DNA from: Bacteroidetes bacterium SW_9_63_38
GTDB taxonomy: Bacteria > Bacteroidota > Rhodothermia > Rhodothermales > Salinibacteraceae
Assembly (NCBI GenBank): GCA_003022435.1
Contig: PXUA01000008.1
Coordinates: 62,001-126,000 of the forward strand
Direction of reading: 5' to 3'
Length of the DNA: 64,000 nt
Under the pieces are notes generated by a model. That model worked only from the letters and a program-made list of their open reading frames with translations. It did no database searches and was not told where the DNA came from. Shown here piece after piece: positions 33,321 through 45,800 of this stretch; within the stretch, counting starts at the first letter, position 1, and each line of letters starts with the position of its first letter. The position numbers were made by a program, and so were the translations under genes.

Positions 33321-36311
33321 TTAGCGGACGATGGTGATCTTCTGGGTGAGGGTTTGGCCGTGTGCCTGCAGGCGCCCGATGTAGAGACCGCTCGAAAGCC
33401 CGGCCCCGGAGAGCTCTATGGGGTGCCGGCCCGCGTCCCGGCGGCCGGTGGCGAGCGTCCGGACCTGCCGCCCGAGGGTGTCGTAGAGGCGAAGCGTGAC
33501 CTCGGTGGCTTCCGGCAGCGTGTATTCGAGGGTGCCGCTCTCGCGGATCGGGTTCGGGTAGGCGGTCAAGGTGACCTCAGAGGGAAGTGCGTCGGTGGCG
33601 GCTTTCTCCACGTATGCCTCGCTGCCGGCCGCCAGTGTGAGCGGCTCCGCGCCGCTGGTTTCCGCGGGCGTGATCCGGAGACTCTTCGTCTCGGTGAGGT
33701 CGTAGGTCTTCCCGGCCTCAGGGCGAATAAGCGCCACCGAACGCCCGAGGTCGTCTGCGTTGTGGGCGGAGAGGACCACCGGCCCGTCGACCCGGTCCCG
33801 GAGGCGAAGCGAGAAGGTCCGGCCCTCGCTCTCCCGTACCGGCGGGCGCAGGTCGGTCATCAGGGTGCGGGTCCGCTTGGGCGAGCCGTCTTCGGCCCCG
33901 GCCTTCTTCCCCGTAGTCGGGGCGACCGACCGGAGCGAGACGGTTTCGAAGCGGCTCGGCGGGCCGACCATGTCGGTGGAGTCGAGGCCGAGGTCGGCGC
34001 TTTCGTCGGTGCCGACGTGGATCGTCGACCGCGGCCCGTCGCCGCCGGCCGGGATGGCGGTGAGCGTAAGCGCGCCTCCAGGCGCGTCCTCGGACGACGC
34101 GACCTGTTTCTGGGCAGACTTGCTGCCTGCCGCCGAGGGATATGGAATTGTCAGGGGGCTGAGGTTCTGGTCGTTACGGAAATAGTAGGCGGTGCCCGCG
34201 GTGGCGGAGCCGAAGGTCGAGGCCTTGCTGAAGGTGCCGTCGAAGGCCCAGAGGGGCGCGAGCGACCCGCCGTTTGCGGACTTCACGTCTGCCCAAGAGA
34301 CGTCTTTGGAAAGCGGGTTGGAGATGATATTCCAGCCGTCTCGGAGATCAATCTCGGTGGTTCCATTCTGCAGCGGAACGCTGGAGACCTCCAGGCCGGA
34401 AGTCCAGTTCTCGGTGGCGGTCAGCCAGAAGCCGCCGCCCGGCTCGAAGGTGAACGTGTCCGAGCCGTCGAAGCGCTGGAGGAAGTTGCTGCCGGAGCCG
34501 TCGTCGCGGTAGGCCTGCCAGGCGCGGCCGCTCTCGCCACTGACGGAGGCGGAAAGGTTTTTGTCGACCTCACCGGGCAGGGCCACCAGGCGGTAGTCGT
34601 CCGGGCCGGAGGCGTCGCCGAAGGCGCGGTCGACAGTGGCAGTCACGGTTCCCGGCGGTAGGCGCACGGTGGACAGACTGCTCTCGTCGCTGCCCTCGGA
34701 GTTGGAAGCGGTGACCTCGACCTCGTACTCGGTGCCGGACGTGAGGCCAGAGGCCGACGCGCTGACGGGCTGATCCGAAGTCCCGGTCAAGGGGCTTTCC
34801 GCCGCCGGGACGCTCGTAAACGAGGAGGCGCCGGCTTCCCGGTACTGGAAGGTCACGTCCGTCTCGGCGCCGCCGGGATTGACCGTGCCGGAGAGACCGG
34901 CCGCCGTGCGGGAGGTGGGCGTCAGGTTTCCGGTCGAGGCGGTCGGGGCCGCTGCCGGCGTGGTAAATGTGCTCAGGCTTCCCTCGTCGCTACCTTCCGC
35001 ATTGGAGGCGGTGACTTTTACCTCATACTCGGTCGCCGGCTCCAGACCGCTGGCCGAGGCACGGACCGACTGGTCGGTAATGCCCGTCACGGGGCTCTCC
35101 GCCGCCGGGACGCTCGTAAACGAGGAGGCGCCGGCTTCCCGGTACTGGACGGTCACGTCCGTCTCGGCGCCGCCGGGGTTCACCGCACCGGAGAAGTCGG
35201 CCGTTGTGGCGGAGGTTGGCGACGGGGCGTCGGTCGAGGCGGTCGGGGCTTCCGAAATGTAGAGATAGGCCGCGCCGGCGTCGTCTTTGTTGTCCGACGG
35301 GCCGTCCTCTCTCCAGGCCCCGACGACCGCGCGGTCCCCGTCAATTGCGACCGAGGAGCCGAAGAAGTCGCTGCTTTCAGCATTGGAGGCGCGGAGGATT
35401 TTGTCTTCGTTCTGGTTCCAGCCGGAGGAGGTGCGCTCGAAGACGTAGGCCGCGCCCGCGCCGGCTTTGTTGTTCGACGGGCCGTCCTCTTCCCGGGCCC
35501 CGACGACCGCGCGGTCCCCGTCAATTGCGACCGAGGAGCCGAATCGGTCGGATCCCTCGGCGTTGGAGGCGCGGAGGATTTTGTCTTCGTTCTGGTTCCA
35601 GCCGGAGGAGGTGCGCTCGAAGACGTAGGCTGCACCCGCGTCGTCTTTGTTGTTCGACGGGCCGTCCTCTTCCCGGGCTCCGACGACCGCGCGGTCCCCG
35701 TCAATCGCGACCGAGGAGCCGAAATCGTCGTTCGTCTCTGCGTTGGAGGCGCGGAGGATTTTGTCTTCGTTCTGGTTCCAGCCGGAGGAGGTGCGCTCGA
35801 AGACGTAGGCCGCACCCGCGTCGTCGTTGCTGTTCGACGGGCCGTCCTCCCACTGGGCTCCGACGACCGCGCGGTCCCCGTCAATTGCGACCGAGATGCC
35901 GAATTCGTCGCCCGTCTCGGCGTTGGAGGCGCGCAGGACCTTCACCTGTTGCCAGGCTCCGTTTTCGCCGCGCTCGAAGACGTAGGCCGCACCCGCGCCG
36001 CCTTTGTTGTTCGACGGGCCGTCCTCGTCCCAGGCTCCGACGACCGCGCGGTCCCCGTCAACCGCGACCGAGTAGCCGAATTCGTCGTCCCCCTGGGCAT
36101 TGGAGGCGCGGAGCAGCGCGTCCTCGGGCGTCTGGGCCCCGGCCCTCGGCGCCGCCGCGAGCAGAAGCAGTCCCGCCAGCACCAGCAGGCACGAGGCTTT
36201 GCTCCAGGCGCTCGTCCAGGCGGAGTCTCCGGTGCGGTCGCCGCTGAATTCCGGCCATTCGATGTCACAACGTCCTACGAGACGAGCACACGACGACAAA
36301 CGGCAAGACAT
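33321..36311 (-). CDS. Secreted FG-GAP/FN3 surface protein with type IX sorting domain
   Basis: A 996-residue protein. The signal peptide (SCLLVLAGLLLLAAAPRAGA) is preceded by an unusually long n-region. Six FG-GAP-like repeats of about 60 residues follow (FGSSVAIDGDRAVVGAREED, GAGAAYVFERTSSGWNQNED), then two FN3-like domains separated by about 100 residues. A conserved module comes next (GGFWLTATENW, LRDGWNIISNPL), and the C-terminus has a Por-type sorting domain (AYPNPIRESGTLEYTLPEAT, then LYIGRLQAHGQTLTQKITIV). Such proteins cross the outer membrane by T9SS and are attached to the surface. It is a strong paralogue of 55012-58452 in the central module. Start at ATG 36311; a shorter start nearer the hydrophobic segment is possible. 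Confidence 0.85.
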   Translation of the reverse strand: MSCRLSSCARLVGRCDIEWPEFSGDRTGDSAWTSAWSKASCLLVLAGLLLLAAAPRAGAQTPEDALLRASNAQGDDEFGYSVAVDGDRAVVGAWDEDGPSNNKGGAGAAYVFERGENGAWQQVKVLRASNAETGDEFGISVAIDGDRAVVGAQWEDGPSNSNDDAGAAYVFERTSSGWNQNEDKILRASNAETNDDFGSSVAIDGDRAVVGAREEDGPSNNKDDAGAAYVFERTSSGWNQNEDKILRASNAEGSDRFGSSVAIDGDRAVVGAREEDGPSNNKAGAGAAYVFERTSSGWNQNEDKILRASNAESSDFFGSSVAIDGDRAVVGAWREDGPSDNKDDAGAAYLYISEAPTASTDAPSPTSATTADFSGAVNPGGAETDVTVQYREAGASSFTSVPAAESPVTGITDQSVRASASGLEPATEYEVKVTASNAEGSDEGSLSTFTTPAAAPTASTGNLTPTSRTAAGLSGTVNPGGAETDVTFQYREAGASSFTSVPAAESPLTGTSDQPVSASASGLTSGTEYEVEVTASNSEGSDESSLSTVRLPPGTVTATVDRAFGDASGPDDYRLVALPGEVDKNLSASVSGESGRAWQAYRDDGSGSNFLQRFDGSDTFTFEPGGGFWLTATENWTSGLEVSSVPLQNGTTEIDLRDGWNIISNPLSKDVSWADVKSANGGSLAPLWAFDGTFSKASTFGSATAGTAYYFRNDQNLSPLTIPYPSAAGSKSAQKQVASSEDAPGGALTLTAIPAGGDGPRSTIHVGTDESADLGLDSTDMVGPPSRFETVSLRSVAPTTGKKAGAEDGSPKRTRTLMTDLRPPVRESEGRTFSLRLRDRVDGPVVLSAHNADDLGRSVALIRPEAGKTYDLTETKSLRITPAETSGAEPLTLAAGSEAYVEKAATDALPSEVTLTAYPNPIRESGTLEYTLPEATEVTLRLYDTLGRQVRTLATGRRDAGRHPIELSGAGLSSGLYIGRLQAHGQTLTQKITIVR
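35221..36120. repeat. 180-bp tandem repeats encoding FG-GAP units
   Basis: Repeat boundaries marked by TTGGAGGCGCGGAGGATT fall at about 35400, 35580, 35760 and 35940, exactly 180 bp apart. Neighbouring units are nearly identical at DNA level, indicating recent expansion or gene conversion inside the surface-protein gene. Confidence 0.88.
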
Positions 36312-36444
36312 GAACGTACCCACTGAAATTAATAAGAAATGAGCTTTCACTTGAGGGAGGAAAACGGGTGGGGGCCGGAAATGCAAGTGGACCGGTTCCG
36401 CGCCCAGGGGAGTGTGTGCTGGAATACGTCCGGCAACGCAGGGG

Positions 36445-36549
36445 GCGCGTTTGCCGTTCATCGACTCATCGGGCCGGGATGAATGGACGCCTGGACGCAT
36501 GGAGGCATGCGGTGTGCACCACCGCGCTTCTGTGTTCGTCGAGACGGTG

Positions 36550-36550
<1 letters not shown>
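36445..36550. repeat. Dispersed ~110-bp element, copy iii
   Basis: Contains TTGCCGTTCATCGAC, GGACGCCTGGACGCATGGAG and CGCGCTTCTGTGTTCGTC, matching the elements at 29486-29601 and 54618-54740. It ends immediately before the priA stop codon and the right 46-bp repeat. Confidence 0.55.
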
Positions 36551-39081
<2,531 letters not shown>

Positions 39082-39083
39082 GG

Positions 39084-39716
39084 GTGCCGAGGCCCCTCAT
39101 TCGGTCTCTGTGGGGGCTGCCGCAGACGCGGCAGACCGGGGCATCCGGGCCGTACGAGGCGTCGAAATGGCGGGTCTTGCAGTGGGATGCCGCGAATGAG
39201 ACCTACCGCGAGTTTCCGGACCTGGACTCCACGGACCTGCGGGCCGGGAACGCGTTTTGGCCGATCACCAAGAAGGGCACGCCGCCGTCGATACGGGAGG
39301 CAAAGACGGTCGACGCCTCCACGCCGCGGGCGGTCGAGATTGAGCCGGGGTGGAATCAGGTGGGCACGCCGTCTCCGTACCCGGTGCCCTGGGATACGGT
39401 GCGCACCGGATCGGGCTTCGCGGCGTCGGCGCTCGACGGGCCCTACCGACGTCAGGAGGGGCGCTTTCAGCAAGCTTCGTCCCTGCCGCCGTGGCGGGGC
39501 TACTTCGTGTTCAACGCGACGGCGACGATGGACACGTTGTGGATTCCGCCGGTGAATGCCAACAATGCCGACAAGGCCCGAGGAACGTCCGGCGCCGCGG
39601 CACGAACCAAGCGCCGGGCGACGAAGAGCAGGACCGGCTATGCGCTTCGCGTCACCGCGCAGACGAAGGGCGGCACGTCGACGGCGACGCTGGGGCTGCG
39701 GACCGATGCGAATTGA
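39084..39716 (+). pseudogene. Fragment of a secreted surface protein
   Basis: An open frame of about 210 codons whose product resembles the pre-C-terminal module of the surface protein at 42883-46803. Compare RAGNAFWPITKKGTPPS with that protein's PGEAAWLITAGG, and EIEPGWNQVGTPSPYPVPWD with its LDPGWNQIGSPFRFPVAW. It has no signal peptide and no sorting domain, and starts abruptly, so it is a remnant truncated at both ends. It lies head to head with priA, whose start codon it nearly abuts. Confidence 0.6.
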
Positions 39717-39726
39717 AGCTGCACTA

Positions 39727-39743
39727 GGAAATCTGAGATTTCC
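39727..39743. repeat. 17-bp palindrome
   Basis: GGAAATCTGAGATTTCC, a perfect palindrome around the central base. Related palindromes occur at 58564-58580 and 48405-48421. Confidence 0.6.
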
Positions 39744-39792
39744 AGAATCGGCGCTTTCGGCAACGAACAAGACGATTGGAGCGACCGGCGGC

Positions 39793-39877
39793 AGGGAGGA
39801 GGGCTCTACAGGGAGGAGGGCTCTACAGGGATGAGGGCTCTACAGGGAGGAGGGCTCTACAGGGAGGAGGGCTCCGT
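39793..39877. repeat. 17-bp minisatellite
   Basis: About five tandem copies of AGGGAGGAGGGCTCTAC in the non-coding gap between two decayed genes. Confidence 0.92.
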
Positions 39878-40118
39878 TCGGCGACCGGAGCCTACGGGGA
39901 AGGGCCGGCCTGCACGGCCGAATCTGTCGGGCGTGCACTTTTCCCGTTCGAGCCGTGAGAAAAAATCAGTCGTCCGGCGATTAATCTCATGAGGTCACAG
40001 AGATCTCCTCCCTGGTAGCGCCGCTAGAGGCAAGCACGCCTGCCAGGATCATTCGGGCGCCATTTTGCAGCTTCGCCCACTGTGTCTCGGCGACGCACCC
40101 GCTCGCAAAACAGGTTCT

Positions 40119-40569
40119 GAGGTGTTCATCGCGACCAAGCGGGTCGGCGATCCGCCCTACTACTCGAACGGAGCGGGCGGGACGCTTCCGGAGCACACGG
40201 CGGGGGGCGCGGCCTTCGTCAGGGCGGCCCGGCGCCTGCTGTCGGTGATTTATCGGGAGGGATGCCCGTACAGGAAGGCGGGCGTTCGGCTCTACGACCT
40301 TCGGCCTGCGCATCCCCACCAGGCAAGCCTCTTCGGCCGCCGGCGTGCGCAGGAGGAGGAGGCCCCGGCGGAGGCCGTCGACGCGATCAGCCGCGCGTAC
40401 GGGCGCGACACGAGTTGGGCAGGCGGCGGCGGGCCTGCCCGGTGAGGAATCGGCCGGGCGGGACTGGACGATGAAACGGCAGCGCATGTCGCCCCGCTAC
40501 ACGACCCGGTGGGACGAGCTTCCCGTGGCGACGGCGGACGGATCATTTGACGGCGAGACGGCTTCGTGA
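40119..40569 (+). pseudogene. umuC: 3' remnant of a umuC-type Y-family DNA polymerase gene
   Basis: The frame from 40119 encodes a typical UmuC C-terminal region: VFIATKRVGDPPYYSNG, then FVRAARRLLSVIYREGCPYR, KAGVRLYDLRPAHPHQASLF and AVDAISRAYGRDT. At about 40430-40445 it hits a stop. The match resumes in another frame with MKRQRMSPRYTTRWDELPVA, the conserved end of UmuC. The N-terminal palm, fingers and thumb domains are missing. It is a truncated and frameshifted fragment beside another decayed gene. Confidence 0.75.
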
Positions 40570-40660
40570 AGGCTGTATCCGGTCGGTCTTGTCCCGGCGA
40601 GCGCCGACGGACGGGGCTGTGTCGGGGGTCGATCGCTCCTTTTGACGACGTGCAGGACTC

Positions 40661-42439
40661 ATGCTACAGCGCATTGCGACCTGGTTGCGGGAGCGGCTTC
40701 TGATTCTGCAGTGGATGCCCGAGTACACGTCCGAGCGGCTTCGGGGGGACGTGACGGCGGGGCTCACGGTAGGGACGATGATGATTCCGCAGGGGATGGC
40801 CTACGCGGTGATCGCGGGGGTTCCGCCCATCTACGGCCTGTACGCGGGGCTCGTCCCGCTACTGGTCTACCCCATTTTCGGCAGTTCGCGGCAGCTGGCC
40901 GTGGGGCCGGTGGCGCTCGACATGCTCATTGTGGCTGCGGGAGTGGGGGCCCTGGCGGAAACGGGGACCGACCGGTACGTGGCCCTCGCGATTCTGATGA
41001 CGGCCCTGGTGGGGGTGCTCCAGATTGGGATGGGACTGCTCCGGCTCGGCTTTTTGGCGAGCCTGCTGTCCCGCCCGGTGATTTCGGGGCTCACGTCGGC
41101 CGCCTCGATTATTATCGCGTGCAGCCAGCTGGGCAATCTGCTCGGCATTGAGCTGGGGCGGTCCCAGTACGTGCACGTGCTGATCTGGGAGGCCGTGCAG
41201 CGGATTGGGGAGACGCACGGGCTCACCCTCGGGCTCAGTCTCGGGTTCATCGGGATGCTCGTGGGGCTGGCGCGGTGGGCGCCGGCGGTGCCGGGGCCGC
41301 TCGTGGTCGTGGCCGTGGGCACGGCGGCGAGCTGGTTCTTCGGGCTGGGGGGGCAGAGGGTGGCGCTCGTTCGTTCCATCCCGACGGGCCTGCCGACCCC
41401 GCAGCTGTGGGACGCAGGGCTCTCGGAGTTGAATGCCCTGTTCCCGGCGGCCGTCACGCTGGCGCTCATGCAGTTCATGAAGGACGCGTCGCTGGGCCGC
41501 ATTTTTGCGAAGCGGCACGACTACGACCTGAATCCAAATCAGGAGCTGCTCGGGGTGGGGGCGGGCAACGTGGTGGGGAGCCTGTTTCAGGGGATTCCGG
41601 CGTCGGGCAGCTTCTCGCGGTCGGCGGTCAACGATCAGTCCGGCGCTCAGACGCCCCTGGCCAACGCGTTTGCGGCGGCGGTGATTGCGCTAACGCTGCT
41701 CTTTCTGACGCCGCTGTTCTACTATCTGCCGGTGCCGGCCCTGGCCGCGATCATTGTGGTGTCGGGGCTCGGCCTCATTGATCTGCGGGAACTGCGGGCC
41801 CTCTTCCGGACGCGGCGGCGGGAGGGGTACATTGCGCTCTTTACGGCGGGCTGCACCCTCTTGATCGGGGTGCAGGAGGGCATTTTGCTCGGCATTGGGG
41901 CGTCCGTGCTCGCGGTTCTGTTTCGCATCAGCCGCCCCAACGTGGCGGAGCTCGGGCACGTCCCAGGGACCCGTCGCTTCCGCGACCTGGACCGGTTCGA
42001 GCAGGCCACCCGCCTGGAGGACATCCTGATTCTGCGGGTGGATGCGTCGTACTCGTTTGCCAATGCCGACTACTTCCGGGACTTTCTGCTGGAGCAAAGT
42101 CAGCGGGAGGGGCGCGAGGTAAGCGTCGTGATTGTGGACGGCAGTAGCATCAACGCCCTCGACGCGACGGCGGTGGAGGCGCTCTATTCCGTGGCCAACC
42201 GAATGGAGGAGGCCGGCATCGAGATGCATCTGACCGGCCTGATCGGGCCGGTCCGGGAGAGGGTGCGACGGTCGGGGCTCCACGAGCGCGTGGGGGCCAA
42301 TCGGTTTCACCTCGATCCGCACGCGGCGGTCGTACAGGTGCTGGCCCGCTGGGACGAGCAGGACGACGAATCGCGACTCGACCGCTACCTGACTACCACC
42401 GACCGGGACAAGAAGGCCTCCACACCGACCGCGTCGTGA
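40661..42439 (+). CDS. SulP-family inorganic anion transporter
   Basis: A 592-residue SLC26/SulP permease. The N-terminal signature is GDVTAGLTVGTMMIPQGMAY, then VPPIYGLYAGLVPLLVYPIF. Ten or more hydrophobic helices fill residues 30-420, with the conserved GSFSRSAVNDQSGAQTPLAN. A C-terminal STAS domain follows at about 435-555 (DILILRVDASYSFANADYFR, VVIVDGSSINALDATAVEAL). Substrates of the family are sulfate, bicarbonate or other anions; the one used here cannot be told. It stands alone on the plus strand. Confidence 0.9.
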   Translation: MLQRIATWLRERLLILQWMPEYTSERLRGDVTAGLTVGTMMIPQGMAYAVIAGVPPIYGLYAGLVPLLVYPIFGSSRQLAVGPVALDMLIVAAGVGALAETGTDRYVALAILMTALVGVLQIGMGLLRLGFLASLLSRPVISGLTSAASIIIACSQLGNLLGIELGRSQYVHVLIWEAVQRIGETHGLTLGLSLGFIGMLVGLARWAPAVPGPLVVVAVGTAASWFFGLGGQRVALVRSIPTGLPTPQLWDAGLSELNALFPAAVTLALMQFMKDASLGRIFAKRHDYDLNPNQELLGVGAGNVVGSLFQGIPASGSFSRSAVNDQSGAQTPLANAFAAAVIALTLLFLTPLFYYLPVPALAAIIVVSGLGLIDLRELRALFRTRRREGYIALFTAGCTLLIGVQEGILLGIGASVLAVLFRISRPNVAELGHVPGTRRFRDLDRFEQATRLEDILILRVDASYSFANADYFRDFLLEQSQREGREVSVVIVDGSSINALDATAVEALYSVANRMEEAGIEMHLTGLIGPVRERVRRSGLHERVGANRFHLDPHAAVVQVLARWDEQDDESRLDRYLTTTDRDKKASTPTAS

Positions 42440-42882
42440 CCCGGCACGCCGATGCGATACCCAATCCGGCAGATTCATTCTGGTTTGTGACCCGGCTTTG
42501 CAGCGCCGTTGGAGTCCAACGGCGCTACGAGAACCTGTTTCTGCGATGTAGGACAGAAAAACACCTGCCTGCAACGAGAATTATACCTCTCTAAACCGAA
42601 AGCTTGCAGCCGATTTGGTATCAGACCTGCTATCCCAGACCCGCTGTACAGGCTGTCGAGTTGTCAACTTGGGAGGCTTTGCTTCAATCAGATGCGCTCT
42701 CGTGACAGACGTAGACGGCCCGTTGCCGTGCGGAATCTGGCTGTTCGGACGTTCCTTGGGCGTTCCGGGGTCGAAGGGCAGCGGGGCGGCCCGCTGCGGG
42801 CACGTCGTTCTCCTTGGCAGAGGGGGAGTCGGACTGCTTCACGCCCGGTCCGGACGGTTCCGCCCGGGACGAAGGCGGGGGG
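42440..42882. other. Intergenic region with a perfect hairpin
   Basis: About 440 bases between the convergent SulP and surface-protein genes. A perfect 12-bp-arm palindrome lies at 42502-42526. No gene is supportable. Confidence 0.5.
42502..42526. repeat. Perfect 12-bp inverted repeat downstream of the SulP gene
   Basis: AGCGCCGTTGGA and TCCAACGGCGCT around a single central base. It could form a terminator-like hairpin or serve as a protein-binding palindrome; no T-run follows. Confidence 0.6.
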
Positions 42883-45800
42883 TCACCGCACCAGCACGAG
42901 CTTCTGGCTCCCGGTGTAGGATCCAGCCTGCATGCGGCAGATGTAGACGCCGCTCGACAGCGAGGATTGTCCCCGTCCGGCCTGCCACTCGATCTGGTGG
43001 ACCCCGCTCGGGCGCGGCCCGTCGACGAGGGTCGTGACCCGCCGCCCCAGCAGGTCGTAGACGGCAATCGTCACCGGCTGCTTTTCGGCGAGCTGGTAGG
43101 AGAGGGTGGTCGACGCGGAGAAGGGATTCGGGGCGTTGGGCAGCAGGGCCGTCTCCTCGATGGCAAGAGAGGCGTCGCCGCTGTGGGTCTTGGCGAAGGC
43201 CTCGGTGCCGACCATAACGCGCAGACGGCGCGTGGACTCGTTCGGTTTCACCGGCACCTGCACCGACTGGTTGGTGATCGGCAGGCGCGTGCCGCGGTCC
43301 CGGTCGATCACGTACCGCTGGAAGCCGTCCGGGCGCGCGCCCTGCTCGGCGAGCTGGACGGTGACGGTCTCCGTCGACCGCCGATTGCCGTCGAGGGCCA
43401 AGCGCAGGCGGAGGTTCCAGGCCGCGCCGTCTTCGGGAGTGGGCCGCAGGCTGCGGGCGAGGCCCGGGCCGGACGACGGCATCGCGTAGAGGCGCACGTG
43501 CGCCCCCACGGCGGGCGGTTTGGCGAGATCCTTCGGCCCGAAGCCCTCCGTCGAGCCGTCGGCGAAGCCGAGCCCCGTGTTGCGGTCCTGCAGGCGCTTG
43601 CCGTTCCGGTGCAGCGTGGCGATGGCCCGGAGGCGGTAGCCGGACGGCGTCTTCGCCGTCGGGGACTGCTTCGCGGCGGGGACTTCGGTGGCGGACCCCG
43701 CACCTACGGGGGGCACCTTGATGGTGACGGCCTCGCCGGCCCCGTTGTAGACGAAGACGCCGTCCCAGGGCTCCAGGGTCGCGGCACCGAACTGGAAGCG
43801 ATCCCCCTTCGGCCTGGACGGGTCGTAGGCCACCGGAGCGCGGACCGACGCGGGCTTCTGCACGCTCGCCCACGCGACGGGGAAGCGGAAGGGGCTGCCG
43901 ATCTGGTTCCAGCCGGGGTCGAGCGTGATCGGCTGCGGGCCGGTGACATCAGGCGACTGGGCCTCCGGGAACGTGAGGAGCTCGCCCCCGGCGGTGATGA
44001 GCCAGGCGGCCTCGCCGGGGGCCAGCGGGGTGACGTTTGGGCCGAAGCGGTATTCGCCCGCCGGGGCGGACCATCGCCCGAGGCGCCAGTCGGCGGCATT
44101 GTAGGCGCCGTACTGCTGCTTCAGGGCCTCAAAGGCCGAGCGGTCTTCGAATGCCACCGGCACAGTCAGCATGCGGTAGGTCTGCGCCTGGAAGGCGCCC
44201 GCCGCTGCCACGTCGCTGAGCCGGACGGGAAGATAAGCAGCGTCTACGGGCGCGGTGGACGGAATCGTATACCCGCCCGTCCTGAGATAATAGCGGACCC
44301 CGCCTTCGGTGACGACCGAGCCGGGAATCTGCGCGGACACGGTTCGGTCCTCCGACGAGAGCGACGCCAGGTCCAGGCCGGTGGACTGGAATTCGCCGGC
44401 CGGGGCGGACCCGTAGAAGAGGGTTGCCGAGGAGGGGGTGAAGCCGTCCGGGAAGGTCACCGACACGGACGTGTTCTCACCGGGCGAGGGGGGCGTGTCG
44501 GGGCCGCTGAGGGTGATATTTGGGGAAGAGGGCGAGACATCGTTTTTGAACCAGTTTTTAAACCAGTCGATCCCGTCGAGGGTGGAGGAGGACGTGAGCA
44601 CATCCGGCGCGCCGTCGGCGTCCACATCCGCGAGTGCCACCGAGGTCGCAAACGCCGTCGGATTCTGCGTCGTCGGGATGGCCCCGAGAGAAGAGAATCC
44701 AGTTCCGTCGTCGAGTCCGTTCCGGTAGGCCACGACGGCCCCGGGGGCTCTGGCCACCACATCGGGATCCCCGTCGTCGTCGAGGTCGGCCGTCCGGACA
44801 ATGTTGGCTCCGTTGAGGTCGGTGGTGAGAACCCGGGGAGCCAAGAACCCGCTTTCCGTATTCTCGTATGCAACAACTTCCCCGTCGTCGGGCGAGACGG
44901 AAAGCACGTCGGGGTCGCCGTCCCCGTCCAGGTCCGCCGCGTGTACGTCCTGGACGTTGGTCACGCCCGAGGCGATGACGGTCTTCGACGAGAAGCCCCC
45001 GTCCCCGTCGATCTGGTTTTCGAACCACACGACCTCGTTGGAGCCGCGCAGGGCCGCGATCAGGTCCGGGTTTGCGTCCCCGTCTACATCGGCAGGGTAG
45101 ACAGATTTGGGGCTGCTCAATCCAGATTTTGTGTTGGGGGGGGAGGACTGAAACGTGCCGTCACCGTTGAGAGACCAGAAGAGCGTACCCTCTCCGGCGC
45201 TCACGGCGACGACATCCATGCTATCATCCTCGTTGAGGTCCGTGGCATGAACCGCACTGTAGGGGTTTCCCTGCGGCGCGAAGATCTGTTTACGCGTGGC
45301 GGAGAAGCCGTCGCCGCTCCCACTGTACTTGTTCCAGAAGACGCCGCCTCCCTGACTGGAGTTAGCTCCCCCGGCAGCGAGCGCATCCGGGGTGCCGTCC
45401 CCGCTCAGGTCGGCCGCGTGCACGTCGGCGAAACCGGAGTTGCCCGTGGGCAATGTGGTAATGGTGTCGACGGCGAACCCCCCGTCGCCGGCGGTCTTGT
45501 TCTCGAACCACGACACAGATCGGTCGTCTTCGGAGATCGAGAGCACGTCCGGCCGGCCGTTGCCGGTGAGGTCGGCGGTGGCCAGGGCCTGAGGGCCGTT
45601 GACGGGCGGGACGGAGTTGATGGCGACGCCGCTTTCGAAGTTTTCTCCCTCGTTGACCCTGCTTTCGTACCAGGCCACCTCGTCGTTCAGCGAGGCCGAG
45701 AGGGCGTCCGCGTCGTCGTCGCCGTCCACGCCTGTCGCAGAGACGGCCTGCACGGACGGAGCGGCGGAGATTACGAGTTTGTTGGAAAAGCCGAATGGGG

